The translations under genes were made by a program, and so were the position numbers. The notes beneath the pieces were generated by a model. That model did no database searches, was not told the DNA's origin, and was given only the letters and a program-made list of their open reading frames with translations. Shown here one piece after another: positions 34,678 through 47,273 of a stretch of 64,000 nucleotides of DNA. Source of the stretch: Dokdonella sp. (lineage in GTDB: Bacteria > Pseudomonadota > Gammaproteobacteria > Xanthomonadales > Rhodanobacteraceae); contig JAHCAR010000010.1 in assembly GCA_019634795.1 (NCBI GenBank), positions 1-64,000 of the forward strand. The letters run 5' to 3'. Numbering within the stretch: position 1 is the stretch's first letter; the number at the start of each line of letters is the position of its first letter.

Positions 34678-36969
34678 TCATTTGTCCTCGCCTCCGAACC
34701 ACTGGCGCAGCTTGTCGAGGGCGCAGCCTTCGCGATCCTGCGGCTCGTAGCCGCTGATGAACGGCAGTTCGCGGGCGCCGCTGCAGGCCGCGTCGCTGCG
34801 CCGGCCGTTTTCGGGGTCGATCCAGGTGAAGCTCAGGCCGTCGCCGGGCGGCGCCAGCGGCTCGGCCGGCAAGCGCCTGAACAGATCGATCCAGACCTTG
34901 AGGGCGCCGGTCGATCCGTACAGGCCGGTCGGCTTGTTGTCGTCGCGACCGACCCAGACCACGCCGAGTTGGTTGCCGCTGAAGCCGGCAAACCAGGAAT
35001 CGCGTTGGGTATCGCTGGTGCCGGTCTTGCCGGCCGCGTGCAGGCCACCGAGGCCGGCCGCGCCGATCGAACGCGCGGTGCCCGACTCGACCACCTGCTG
35101 CATGGCCCAGGTGACCAGGCGCGACGCCGCGACGTAGTCGCCGGTTCCGGCCTGCACGCCATAGCGCGACAGCGTGCGTCCGTTCGAATCGACGACGCCG
35201 CGCACCGCGCGCAGGGGCACGGCGTGGCCGTCCGCGGCGAAGTACTGGTAGAGCTGGGCAACATCGAAAGGACTCAGGTCGACCGCCCCGAGCAGCAGCG
35301 AGGGATTCGGATTGATGTCGCGGCCGAGATTGAACGACTCGAGCAAGCCGCGCACCTTGTCGACGCCGAGGCGCAGGCCGAGCTGCACGGTGGCGAGGTT
35401 CCAACTGTTCTTCAGCGCATCGATCAGCAGCACCTCGCCGTGCACGTCGCCATCGTCGTTCTTCGGCACCCAGCGCGAACCGTCGCGCTGCGGCAGGTCG
35501 ACCGGTGCATCGTCGATGCGCGAAGCCAGCGAATAGCGTTGCGGCTGGGCCAGCGCAACCAGGTAGACGAACGGCTTGACCAGCGAACCGATCGGCCGGC
35601 GCGCATCAAGGGCGCGGTTGAAGCCCTGCGCGTCGGCATGCCGGCTGCCGATCAGGGCCTGCACTTCGCCACTCGGCACGGCCGTGACGACGACTGCCGA
35701 CTCGACTTCGGCATCGCGCTTGCCGAGGCTGCCGAGCGCGTCCTGCATGGCCGTTTCGGCCTGCAGCTGGGCCGACGGCGACAGTGTGGTGTGGATGGTC
35801 AGGCCGGCGGCATCGAGTTCGTGTCCGGCGAAATCGCGCTTGAGTTGCTGGCGCACGAGTTCGAGGAAGGCCGGAAAGCGGTTGCGCGGCAGCGCGCCGC
35901 GCGCGCTGACGCCGAGCGCCTGGGCACTGGCCCGAGCCAGGGTCCTGGCGTCGATCAGGCCGGTCTCGAAGAACTGGTGGAGGACGAGGTTGCGCCGGGC
36001 CAGGGCGCGCTGCGGCGAACGGCGCGGATCGTAGTAGCTCGGTCCCTGAACCAGGCCGACCAGCAGGGCGATGTCGGCGCTGCTCAGTTCATCGACCTCG
36101 CGACCGAAATAGAACTCCGAGGCCGCAGCGAAGCCATGCACGGCCTGGCCGCCCTGCTGGCCGAGGAAGATCTCGTTGACGTAGGCCTCGAGGATGCTGC
36201 GCTTGTCGTAGCGCAACTCGATGAGCAGGGCGATCAAGGCCTCGTTGGCCTTGCGCACGAAATTCTGGCCGCGATCGAGGAACAGGTTCTTGACCAACTG
36301 CTGGGTCAGCGTCGAACCGCCCTGGACGACGCGGCCGGCGACCAGGTTGGCCCAGCCGGCACGCAGGATGGCGCTGACGTCGATGCCGTGATGGTGCTTG
36401 AAATCGCGGTCCTCGACCGCTTGCAGGCCCATCACGAGCAGGGCCGGCAGCTGCTCGAGCTGGACCAGGCGGCGCTCCTCCTGCTGCAGGCCGTACAGCG
36501 TGGCGATCCGGGCCGGGTCGATCTCGGCGTGCTGCAGAGCCTGGCCATTGGCGCTGTCGGCGAGCAGGGCGATGCGCCCGCCCCGCAGTTCGAGCGACAG
36601 GCGCTGGGCCACGTGACGGCCGTCGAGGCCGACGAAGGCGCGCCGGCCGATGACGAAGCGATCGCCGTCGCGGGCATAGGTACCGGGCGACAGCGCCGCC
36701 GCATCGGCCCGGTAGCGCGCCGCTTCGAGTTCCAGCATAAGGGTATCGGCGGTCATCGGCCGGCCCGGCTCGAGGGCCAACGGACGGGCGAAGACCCGGC
36801 TCGGTATCTGCCAGCTGAGATCGTCGAAACGTTCGCGGACCTGCTGGTCGAGGGTGATCAGATACGGCACGAGAAAGCCGGTCAGACCGCCGATAGCGAG
36901 CAGTAAGGGGATGCGCAGCAGGCGCCAGGACCATGCAAACAGGCTGAAGAGACGTCGAAACACGGACAA
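34678..36969 (-). CDS. mrcB: Bifunctional penicillin-binding protein 1B
   Basis: 763 residues. A single N-terminal membrane anchor lies at about 18-40. A UB2H-like region (about 60-150) precedes the GT51 transglycosylase, with E186 in AVEDRDFKHHHG and the motif GGSTLTQQLVKNLFL. The transpeptidase has S462 in the SxxK motif (IGSLVK), S522 in SWN and K648 in KTGTS. It polymerises and cross-links peptidoglycan from lipid II in the periplasm. All catalytic motifs are intact. Confidence 0.97.
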   Translation of the reverse strand: MSVFRRLFSLFAWSWRLLRIPLLLAIGGLTGFLVPYLITLDQQVRERFDDLSWQIPSRVFARPLALEPGRPMTADTLMLELEAARYRADAAALSPGTYARDGDRFVIGRRAFVGLDGRHVAQRLSLELRGGRIALLADSANGQALQHAEIDPARIATLYGLQQEERRLVQLEQLPALLVMGLQAVEDRDFKHHHGIDVSAILRAGWANLVAGRVVQGGSTLTQQLVKNLFLDRGQNFVRKANEALIALLIELRYDKRSILEAYVNEIFLGQQGGQAVHGFAAASEFYFGREVDELSSADIALLVGLVQGPSYYDPRRSPQRALARRNLVLHQFFETGLIDARTLARASAQALGVSARGALPRNRFPAFLELVRQQLKRDFAGHELDAAGLTIHTTLSPSAQLQAETAMQDALGSLGKRDAEVESAVVVTAVPSGEVQALIGSRHADAQGFNRALDARRPIGSLVKPFVYLVALAQPQRYSLASRIDDAPVDLPQRDGSRWVPKNDDGDVHGEVLLIDALKNSWNLATVQLGLRLGVDKVRGLLESFNLGRDINPNPSLLLGAVDLSPFDVAQLYQYFAADGHAVPLRAVRGVVDSNGRTLSRYGVQAGTGDYVAASRLVTWAMQQVVESGTARSIGAAGLGGLHAAGKTGTSDTQRDSWFAGFSGNQLGVVWVGRDDNKPTGLYGSTGALKVWIDLFRRLPAEPLAPPGDGLSFTWIDPENGRRSDAACSGARELPFISGYEPQDREGCALDKLRQWFGGEDK

Positions 36970-37050
36970 GCGGAGATTCCTCGGGAAAGCTGGCGCAGTC
37001 TAGCCGATGCCCGCGCGGCGTTTTCGGCCAAGCACCCGCCACCTGCGTTC

Positions 37051-40000
37051 GTGACACTGTCGGTCGCCATCGCCGATAATCCGCGTCCGCTTCCGAACTG
37101 GACGATCGTGCCGAAATTGTCGCCGGATCCCGTCTGCCTCTGCGTGCACGGCGCCACTCCCTGCAGCGAGGCCTGGCTGACGGCGGCGCGGGCGCAGCTG
37201 GCCGGTGCTGCGGAGCTCGCCCTGCTCGGCGCCAGCGCGGCCCTGCCCGGGCATGCGCAGGCGCTGCGCCTGGCCGATCTCGTCGACGAACGGCCCGAAG
37301 TGCTGGCCGAAGCAGTGGCCCGGCGACTGCCCGGGCGCAGCCTGGTGCTGCTGCGCAGCGACGCCGATTTGCCGGCGCTGGCCCTGCCGCGGCTGTTGCG
37401 TGCGCTCGAAGCCAACGATGTGCTTGCCGCCGGCGCGCTCGACAATCTCGATGGCGAGCGCTCGCCGTTGCCGGTCGGAGCGGACAGCGAAGCCGACGTG
37501 GCCCGCATCGACGCACTCTGTTTCGCCCATTCGCAACGCCGGCTCATCGATTGCGCCGAACTCTCGCCGCTGGCCTCCGCATGGCACGGCGCGCGCCTTG
37601 CCGCCGCCCTCGCCGCACGCGCAGACGCCGATCGCGAAGCTCGGGCGCAGGTGGGCCGAACGGTTCTGCTCGACCACTGCTACGTCGCCGCGCGCGATCG
37701 TGCCCTGCAAGGACCCGCAGCCGACGCCGACCCGCGCGATCCGCAGCCACCCTCGCCGCTGGCCGGCCTGCGCGAAAAGCTCGGCGCGGCACTGGCCCAA
37801 GACGTGTCGCCCGGACTGGCCGGCCTCGACCGCCGACCGGTCGTGCTGCACGTGCTGCATGGCTGGGGCGGCGGCGCCGAACGCTGGGTGCGCGATTTCT
37901 GCCGGGGTTTCAACGACGCAAGCCATCTGGTGCTGATCGCGCGGGGCAGCCACGCGCGCAAGCGCCACGGCGAATGGCTCGAACTGCATGACGGCGCGAT
38001 GGCCGGGCCGCCGCTGCAGCGCGTCGCCCTGCCCTGCCCGATCGCCGAAACCGCCATCCACGATGCCGCCTATCGCGACCTGCTCGGCGAATGGCTGAAG
38101 GCCTGGTCGGTCGACGCGATCATCGTCTCCTCCCTGATCGGCCATAGCCTCGACGTCCTGCGCAGCGGCCTGCCGACCCTGCGCGTTATCCACGACCACT
38201 ACCCGCTGTGGCCGGTCCTGCATCGCGACTTCAGCGATGCCGCGCTGGCCTTCGACGAGGCGCAGCGCCGCGCCGACCTGGCCGCGCTCGGCGCAGATCG
38301 CGAATTCGCCGAGACCGATGCCGGCTACTGGAAGCGGCTGCGCGACGAGACCGTGGCGGCCCTGCTGGCCGCGAAGGCGACCCTGGCCGCGCCGAGCCGC
38401 TCGGCGCTGGCCAACGACCTGCGCCTGGCCCCGCCACTGGCCGCGTTGCCCTCGGCGGTGATCCCGCACGGGCTGGCGCCATGGCCGGCAGCCGCGCCGC
38501 GCAGCGGCCCGGTTCCGGCCCGCCCGCGCCTGCGCCTGGTCATCCCTGGCCGCGTGCGCCGCGGCAAGGGTGCGCAACTGCTCGAGCAGGTATTGCCGCG
38601 CCTGCGCGAGCATGCCGACGTCTTCCTGCTCGGCGCCGGCTCTGATGCGCATGCGTTCTTCGGCCGCTCGGGCGTGCACATCGTGCTCGACTACAAGCGC
38701 GAGGAATTGCCCGGCATGCTCGCCCGCCTCGCCGCCGACGCCGCGGTGCTGATGCCGACCGTGGCCGAGACCTTCGGCTACACGCTGTCGGAGTTGCGCG
38801 ATCTCGGCATGCCGGTGATCGCCACGCGCATGGGCGCCTATGTCGAGCGCATCGCCGACGAAGTCGACGGATTCCTCGTCGATGCGGATGCCGATGCGAT
38901 CGTGGCCCGCGTCATCGAACTGTCGCAACAGCGCGAGCGACTGCAGCGCGTCCGGGAAAGACTCGCGGATTGGCGCGAACCCGACCTCGCGGCCATGGCC
39001 GGCGCCTATGCCGGCATCCTCGCCTTGTCCGAGCGTGAAGCGGCACGCTACCCGCTCGCGCTGATCGACACGGCCTCGCAGCAACTGGCCGCCAGCGAAG
39101 ACGCGATCGAGCGGGCGAAACGCCGCGAAGCCCGGCTTCGTCGCGAGCTCGCCGCCAGCATTCGCGAAAGCCGCCGCCGTGGCGAGTGGGGCCATGGTCT
39201 CGATCGCGAGCTGGTCGCGGCGCGCGCGCAGCTCAAGCAGCTCGAAGCCGAGTTCGCCGAACGCACCGAGTGGGCGCTCAAGCTCGACGCCGAAGTCAAC
39301 GAACTGCGTCCGATCGTGATGAGCCGGCTGTGGCGCTACACCCTGCCGCTGCGCCTGACCATCACCTGGTTGCGCGATCGCCGCGCCGGCCTGGCCTATC
39401 GCCGCAACCGGCTGGCCAGCCAGTACGCGCGCCTGCGCGGCAGCCTCGCCCAGCATGGCCTTGCCGGAACCTGGATGCGCCTGCGCCGCGAACTCGGCGG
39501 CGCGCGGCGACCGATCGCCGGCGAGACCTTCGCCGAACCGGGCGAAGAGTTCTCGCCGTTCGCGGTTCCGGCCAGCGATGCGCCGCGCGTGTCGATCGTG
39601 ATTCCGGTGCACAACAAGTTCCCATATACCGCGGCCTGCCTGCGATCGCTGTCTGCGCACGCGGCATCGGTGCCGTTCGAAGTGATCGTGGTCGATGACC
39701 TCTCCTCCGACGTCACCGAAAGGCGCCTGCAGGAGATCAGCGGCATCCGCGTCCTGCGCAATGCCGAAAACCTCGGCTTCGTCGGCTCCTGCAATGCCGG
39801 TGCGGCGATGGCGCGCGGCGAATTCGTGCTGTTTCTCAACAACGACACGGTGGTCACCGCGGGCTGGCTCGAGGCGCTGCTGCGCGTATTCGACGAAGCG
39901 CCCGACGCCGGCCTGGTCGGCGCGCGCCTGGTCTATCCGGACGGGCGCCTGCAGGAAGCCGGCGGGATCATCTTCAGCGACGGCTCGGGCTGGAACTACG

Positions 40001-41463
40001 GGCGCTTCGAGGACCCCGACGACAGCCGCTTCGCCTTCCGTCGCGAAGCCGACTACTGCTCGGGCGCAGCGATCGTGCTGCGCCGCGAGCTGTTCGAATC
40101 GCTGGGTCGCTTCGACTCGCGCTATGCGCCGGCCTACTACGAGGACACCGACCTCGCCTTCGCCGTGCGCGCGGCCGGACTCAAGGTCTATTACGAGCCG
40201 CGTTCGCGCGTCGTCCATTTCGAAGGCGTCACCGCCGGCACCGACACCGGCAGCGGCATGAAGCGCTACCAGCTCATCAACCACGGCAAGTTCGTCGCCA
40301 AGTGGAGCGAGGCCCTGCGTGCGCAGCCGGCGCCCGGCACCGCCATCCACCTCGCCGCGAGCCATCGCGCGCGCCACCGCATCCTGATCATCGACGCGAC
40401 GACGCCGGCGCCGGACCAGGATTCCGGTTCCTTGCGCATGGTCAACCTGATGAAGGTGCTGCGCCGCAATGCCTGCCATGTCGTCTTCATGGCCAGCAAC
40501 CGGGCCTGGGTCGAACGCTATACACAGGACCTGCAGGCGCTCGGTGTCGAGGTGCTCTACCACCCATTCGACAGCGATCCGGTCGCGCTGTTCCGCGAGC
40601 GCGGTGCCGAATTCGATTCGATCCTGCTCTCGCGCCACTATGTCGCCGCCGAGTTCGTCGGCCTGGCCCGCCTGTATGCACCGCAGGCCCGGCTCGTGTT
40701 CGATACGGTCGACCTGCACTACCTGCGCGAGCAGCGCGCCGCCGAACTCGAGCAGCGCGAGGACCTCGCCCGCATCGCCGCGAAAACGCGCAGCCAGGAG
40801 ATCGGCATCATGCGCGAATGCGATGTGAGCCTCGTGGTCAGCCCGGTCGAGCAGGAAATCCTGGCCGGTGATGCGCCCGGAGTCGCCGTCGACGTGCTCT
40901 CGAACGTGCACGAGATCCACGGCTGCCGGCGGCCGTTCGACGAGCGCCGCGACCTCGTCTTCGTCGGTGGCTTCCAGCATCCGCCGAACAGCGACGCGGT
41001 GATCTGGTTCGTCGGCGAGATCCTGCCGCGCATCCTCGAATCGATTCCCGAGCTGCGCCTGCACGTGATCGGCAGCAAGGTCACCGGCGCGATCCAGGCG
41101 CTGGCCAGCGAGCATGTCATCGTGCACGGCTATATCGAGGACATCGGCCCGTTCATGGATTCGGCGCGCATTTCGGTCGCCCCGCTGCGCTATGGCGCCG
41201 GGGTCAAGGGCAAGGTCAACATGGCCATGAGCTACGGCCTGCCGGTAGTGGCGACGCCGATCGCGGTCGAGGGCATGCACGTGCGCGCCGGCCTCGATGT
41301 CAGCGTTGCCGGCGACGCCGCGCAGTTCGCCGAGGCCGTCGTCGCCCTCTATCGCGACAGGACCCTGTGGGCGCGGCTTTCGGTCAACGGCCTCGGCAAC
41401 GTGCGCAGCCACTTCTCGTTCGAAGCGGCCGAGAAGGCGGTTCGCCGGATCTTCCGGCTATAG
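37051..41463 (+). CDS. Giant three-domain glycosyltransferase (GT4-GT2-GT4)
   Basis: 1470 residues from the GTG at 37051; a GTG at 37108 lies downstream of a GATAAT box and is an alternative. After an N-terminal region of 250 residues there is a GT4-like module (about 260-660; VLHVLHGWGGGAERWV, LRLVIPGRVRRGKG, PTVAETFGYTLSE). A coiled coil follows at about 680-760. The GT2 module (about 845-1090) has SIVIPVHNKFPYTAACL, LFLNNDTVVTAGW and YEDTDLAFAVRAAG. A second GT4-like module (about 1110-1470) has ILIIDATTPAPDQDSGS, FVGGFQHPPNSDA and PLRYGAGVKGKV. Probably it builds several linkages of a surface polysaccharide or glycan; acceptor and sugars are unknown. It stands alone. Confidence 0.9.
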   Translation: MTLSVAIADNPRPLPNWTIVPKLSPDPVCLCVHGATPCSEAWLTAARAQLAGAAELALLGASAALPGHAQALRLADLVDERPEVLAEAVARRLPGRSLVLLRSDADLPALALPRLLRALEANDVLAAGALDNLDGERSPLPVGADSEADVARIDALCFAHSQRRLIDCAELSPLASAWHGARLAAALAARADADREARAQVGRTVLLDHCYVAARDRALQGPAADADPRDPQPPSPLAGLREKLGAALAQDVSPGLAGLDRRPVVLHVLHGWGGGAERWVRDFCRGFNDASHLVLIARGSHARKRHGEWLELHDGAMAGPPLQRVALPCPIAETAIHDAAYRDLLGEWLKAWSVDAIIVSSLIGHSLDVLRSGLPTLRVIHDHYPLWPVLHRDFSDAALAFDEAQRRADLAALGADREFAETDAGYWKRLRDETVAALLAAKATLAAPSRSALANDLRLAPPLAALPSAVIPHGLAPWPAAAPRSGPVPARPRLRLVIPGRVRRGKGAQLLEQVLPRLREHADVFLLGAGSDAHAFFGRSGVHIVLDYKREELPGMLARLAADAAVLMPTVAETFGYTLSELRDLGMPVIATRMGAYVERIADEVDGFLVDADADAIVARVIELSQQRERLQRVRERLADWREPDLAAMAGAYAGILALSEREAARYPLALIDTASQQLAASEDAIERAKRREARLRRELAASIRESRRRGEWGHGLDRELVAARAQLKQLEAEFAERTEWALKLDAEVNELRPIVMSRLWRYTLPLRLTITWLRDRRAGLAYRRNRLASQYARLRGSLAQHGLAGTWMRLRRELGGARRPIAGETFAEPGEEFSPFAVPASDAPRVSIVIPVHNKFPYTAACLRSLSAHAASVPFEVIVVDDLSSDVTERRLQEISGIRVLRNAENLGFVGSCNAGAAMARGEFVLFLNNDTVVTAGWLEALLRVFDEAPDAGLVGARLVYPDGRLQEAGGIIFSDGSGWNYGRFEDPDDSRFAFRREADYCSGAAIVLRRELFESLGRFDSRYAPAYYEDTDLAFAVRAAGLKVYYEPRSRVVHFEGVTAGTDTGSGMKRYQLINHGKFVAKWSEALRAQPAPGTAIHLAASHRARHRILIIDATTPAPDQDSGSLRMVNLMKVLRRNACHVVFMASNRAWVERYTQDLQALGVEVLYHPFDSDPVALFRERGAEFDSILLSRHYVAAEFVGLARLYAPQARLVFDTVDLHYLREQRAAELEQREDLARIAAKTRSQEIGIMRECDVSLVVSPVEQEILAGDAPGVAVDVLSNVHEIHGCRRPFDERRDLVFVGGFQHPPNSDAVIWFVGEILPRILESIPELRLHVIGSKVTGAIQALASEHVIVHGYIEDIGPFMDSARISVAPLRYGAGVKGKVNMAMSYGLPVVATPIAVEGMHVRAGLDVSVAGDAAQFAEAVVALYRDRTLWARLSVNGLGNVRSHFSFEAAEKAVRRIFRL

Positions 41464-41505
41464 GCAGGCCCTGACCAGGAGGCGCAATCGTCGCGACTCC
41501 TGCCT
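41462..41505. terminator. Possible hairpin between convergent genes
   Basis: AGGCAGG at 41462-41468 pairs with CCTGCCT at 41499-41505, and CAGGAG/CTCCTG pair inside it. There is no T run, so it is only a weak candidate for the glycosyltransferase and NRDE gene ends. Confidence 0.3.
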
Positions 41506-41513
41506 CGGGCGCC

Positions 41514-42296
41514 TCAACCGAGCCGCCATTCGCCTTCGACCTCGAGGCATTCCCAGGCGACCTCGCCGCTGCTCAGGCCCTGCGCGGCGAAACTGCGTTC
41601 GCGGAAGAACAGGCTGCCATCGTCGTGGTGCAGGACCAGCGAGCTGGCCCGCGTTCCATAGTGTTCGCCGCGGATGAAGATCGGCGCGAGCACGCGCTCG
41701 AGGTGGGTGCCGACGCCGGTATCGGGAAGCGCCTCGTCGGCCGGCTGCGATTCATCGGCGAGCAGGCCGAGCAGGCCCGCGTCGTCGCGCTGGCCGCTGC
41801 CGAGTGCGCGCCGGAACCCGGCCTCGAGGCGTTCGACCTTGGGCCAGCGGCTGCCGAGCGGGCCGTTGCTGACCACGTGGATGCCGGCCTCGAGCCGCTG
41901 CAGCTTTTCGTCGTGCCCGTCGATGACCAAGACCGCCGAACGATCGCCGAAGACGAGGTTGAACGGACCGTAGTCGTCGATGTGGGCGAGCACGCGCTGA
42001 CCGAATTGCGTCACGCTCTCGCTGCCGACGACGAAGCTGCGCACCAGCTCCCCGCGCGAATGCGGCGCCTGCGCGGGCAATCCGGTGCGCCGGTTGGTGA
42101 CAGCGGCGAAACGGCCGTCGTTGCGCTGGGCGAGCCAGCTGCCGCCACCGACCTGGTCGATGCCACCGAGGCAGTCCGGCGCGCCGCGCCAGGGCTGCGC
42201 AGCGCTGCTCGGGCGGGCGTGGAATTCATCGCGATTGCCGAGCAGCAGCAATGGCCATTCCGGCATCGCCTCGATGGCGATCAGCAGGATGCACAT
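41514..42296 (-). CDS. NRDE (TANGO2-like) family protein
   Basis: 260 residues from the ATG at 42294-42296, giving the family start MCILLIA. The NRDE motif (LLLGNRDEFHARPS) is present, followed by GGIDQVGGGSWLAQRNDGRF and TNRRTG, all diagnostic. The N-terminal Cys after Met is typical of Ntn-hydrolase-like proteins of this family. The biochemical role is not established; the human relative TANGO2 affects lipid and haem handling. A reading frame extends upstream but overlaps the kinase gene. Confidence 0.9.
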   Translation of the reverse strand: MCILLIAIEAMPEWPLLLLGNRDEFHARPSSAAQPWRGAPDCLGGIDQVGGGSWLAQRNDGRFAAVTNRRTGLPAQAPHSRGELVRSFVVGSESVTQFGQRVLAHIDDYGPFNLVFGDRSAVLVIDGHDEKLQRLEAGIHVVSNGPLGSRWPKVERLEAGFRRALGSGQRDDAGLLGLLADESQPADEALPDTGVGTHLERVLAPIFIRGEHYGTRASSLVLHHDDGSLFFRERSFAAQGLSSGEVAWECLEVEGEWRLG

Positions 42297-42351
42297 GGCG
42301 CGGCATGCCGCTCGCAGCGTTCGGCAACCGCGGCCTGGCGCGGTTCCATGT

Positions 42352-44949
<2,598 letters not shown>

Positions 44950-44986
44950 ATCAGCCCGATCCGCCTGCCGCTGCCCTTGTGCGGCC

Positions 44987-47101
44987 TCAGAGCTTGCGCT
45001 CAGCCTCGATCACGTTGGGCACCGCGTGCAGCTGCGCGAGCAGGCTCGAGAGCTGGCCGAAATCGGCGACGCGCAGAGCATAGTTCATGGTCACTTCGTT
45101 GCGTGCCGGATTGACCCGCGCGTCGACCGCGAAGATGTGCACGTTGGCCGCGGCGATGACGTTGCTGACGTCCTTGTGCAGGCCCTTGCGGTCGTAGCCG
45201 CGCACGAGCACGTTGACCTCATACGCACGCTGGTGCGCGCCGCCCCAGCTGACCTCGATGATGCGGTCCGGATCGAGTGTGCGCAGGCGCTGCAGTTGCC
45301 GGCAATCGGCGCGGTGCACGCTGACCCCGCGACCGCGCGTGATGAAGCCGGCCACGGCGTCGCCCGGCACCGGCTGGCAGCAGCGTGCCAGCACCGAGAG
45401 CAGGTTGCCGACGCCTTCGATGACCAGCGCGTCCTTGCCGGGCGCGGCCGGCTTGGGCGGCGGCGAGACGCGTGCCGAAGCGGGTTCCGGGTCGCGCCCG
45501 CCCTCGTGCAGGGCGCGCGCGATCTGGGTCGGGGTGACGTCGCCGAGAGCCAGCGCCTCGTAGAGATCGTCGACGCTGCGCAGATGGAAACGCGCCGGCA
45601 GGCTTTCGAGTTCGACATTGTGCAGGGCCAGGCGCTTGAACTCGCGATCGAGCACGCTGCGGCCGGCGGCGATGTTGAGTTCGCGATCGGCGTGTTTGAA
45701 CCAGTTGCGTACCTTGTTGCGGGCCCGGCCCGTGTGCAGGAACCCGTGGTGGGTACTGAGCCAGTCGCGGCGTGGTTCGGCGATCTTGCCGGTGAGGATC
45801 TCGATGCGGTCGCCGCTGGCCGGCTGGTGGGTCAGCGGCACGATGCGGCCATTGACCTTGGCCCCTCGGCAGCGATGGCCGACATCGGTGTGGATGACGT
45901 AGGCGAAATCGAGCACGGTGGCCCCTTTCGGCAGGTCGATCACCTGGCCCTTCGGGGTCAGCAGGTAGACCCGGTCCTCGATGACATCGGTGCGGAAGGC
46001 GGCGAGCAGGGCCGAATCGTCCTCCTGCTCGTCGCGCCCTTCGAGCAGTTGGCGCATCCAGGCGATCTTGCGCTCGAAGCTCGCGTCGGCGCCGCTGCCT
46101 TCCTTGTAGCGCCAGTGCGCTGCGAAGCCGAGTTCGGCATAGGCATGCATGTCGTGCGAGCGGATCTGCACCTCGAGGGTGCGGCCTTCGGGGCCGACCA
46201 CGGCCGTGTGCAGGGACTGGTAATTGTTGCCCTTCGGGCTGGCGATGTAGTCGTCGAATTCGCCGGCGATGAACGGCCACAGCGAATGCACGACGCCGAG
46301 CGCCGCGTAGCAGGCCGGTACATCGCGGACCAGTACGCGCAAGGCGCGGATGTCGTAGAGCTCGGAGAAATCGAGACCCTTCTTCTGCATCTTCCGCCAG
46401 ATCGAACTGATGTGCTTGGGCCGGCCGGCGATATCGGCTTCGATGCCGGCCTCGCCCAGGGCCTTGCGCAAGGTCGCCGCCGCGCCGGCGATCCAGGCCT
46501 CGCGGTCGTTGCGACGTTCGTCGAGCAATTCAGCGATCTGCCGGTAGGTCTCCGGCTGCAGGTAGCGGAACGCGAGGTCTTCGAGCTCCCACTTGAGCTG
46601 CCAGATGCCGAGCCGGTTGGCCAGCGGTGCGTGGATGTCGGCGGTCAACTGGGCCAGCGCGCGACGGTCGTTCTCGTCGAGCTCGCCCGCATTGCGCATC
46701 ATCACGAGCTGGCGCGCGAGCAGGATGAAGACGACACGCAGGTCGCGGATGATGGCGAGCAGCATGCGCCGCAGGCCCTCGGCGGCGCCGGCGCCGGAAC
46801 GGACCGAATACAGCGACCAGACCTTGCCGGCCGCACGCTGGCCCTCGATCAGGTCGACCACCTCTTCGCCGAACACCTGCAGTTCGGCCGGCGCGAACTC
46901 GCAACCGGCCTGCATGGCCTCGTACAGCAGCAAGGCGCATTGCGCGTTCGACCCGGTCGCCAGCTTGTCGAGTTCGGCAAGGATCGCCTGGCGCACCGCT
47001 TCGCCTGCAAGCCAGCGTGCGCGCGCATCGCTCGAGCCGGCAAGTTTGCCGTCGATCCGGGCAAGCGCGTCGGCGGTCGGGTTGGACACAGGTGGGCCCA
47101 T
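44987..47101 (-). CDS. relA: GTP pyrophosphokinase (ppGpp synthetase I)
   Basis: 704 residues. It makes (p)ppGpp on stalled ribosomes in the stringent response. The N-terminal HD hydrolase region is degenerate (no HD pair near HAPLANRLGIWQLKWELED), which marks it as RelA and not SpoT. The synthetase has GRPKHISSIWRKM and GEFDDYIASPKGNNYQSLHT, with the acidic EFDD that is typical of RelA. TGS (VIDLPKGATVLDFAY), a Cys-containing zinc-finger/helical region (LARCCQPVPGD) and a C-terminal ACT domain follow. It lies 37 bases upstream of the Ser/Thr kinase on the same strand. Confidence 0.96.
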   Translation of the reverse strand: MGPPVSNPTADALARIDGKLAGSSDARARWLAGEAVRQAILAELDKLATGSNAQCALLLYEAMQAGCEFAPAELQVFGEEVVDLIEGQRAAGKVWSLYSVRSGAGAAEGLRRMLLAIIRDLRVVFILLARQLVMMRNAGELDENDRRALAQLTADIHAPLANRLGIWQLKWELEDLAFRYLQPETYRQIAELLDERRNDREAWIAGAAATLRKALGEAGIEADIAGRPKHISSIWRKMQKKGLDFSELYDIRALRVLVRDVPACYAALGVVHSLWPFIAGEFDDYIASPKGNNYQSLHTAVVGPEGRTLEVQIRSHDMHAYAELGFAAHWRYKEGSGADASFERKIAWMRQLLEGRDEQEDDSALLAAFRTDVIEDRVYLLTPKGQVIDLPKGATVLDFAYVIHTDVGHRCRGAKVNGRIVPLTHQPASGDRIEILTGKIAEPRRDWLSTHHGFLHTGRARNKVRNWFKHADRELNIAAGRSVLDREFKRLALHNVELESLPARFHLRSVDDLYEALALGDVTPTQIARALHEGGRDPEPASARVSPPPKPAAPGKDALVIEGVGNLLSVLARCCQPVPGDAVAGFITRGRGVSVHRADCRQLQRLRTLDPDRIIEVSWGGAHQRAYEVNVLVRGYDRKGLHKDVSNVIAAANVHIFAVDARVNPARNEVTMNYALRVADFGQLSSLLAQLHAVPNVIEAERKL

Positions 47102-47273
47102 GGGCTACGGAAGCTCGGCGACCGCATTATGCGATCGCGGTGGCTGCGCCGATCAGGCTGTCCGCGGCGACCGGCGACCGGCCGCTGGTGGCAACGGCCG
47201 ACGGATCATCCGGCGGATACAGGGATGCACGCAGTGGCCGGAAGCGCCGGCCGCTGCGTTTCCGACGCCAGGG

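Noticed and set aside
37000-41412. Antisense open frame of 1470 codons opposite the glycosyltransferase gene
   Set aside because: Its product is rich in His, Arg, Gly and Asp with no domain motif, as expected of an antisense frame in GC-rich DNA. The plus strand encodes clear glycosyltransferase modules.
44987-47101. SpoT bifunctional ppGpp enzyme
   Set aside because: The HD hydrolase motif is missing and the synthetase carries the acidic EFDD of RelA.
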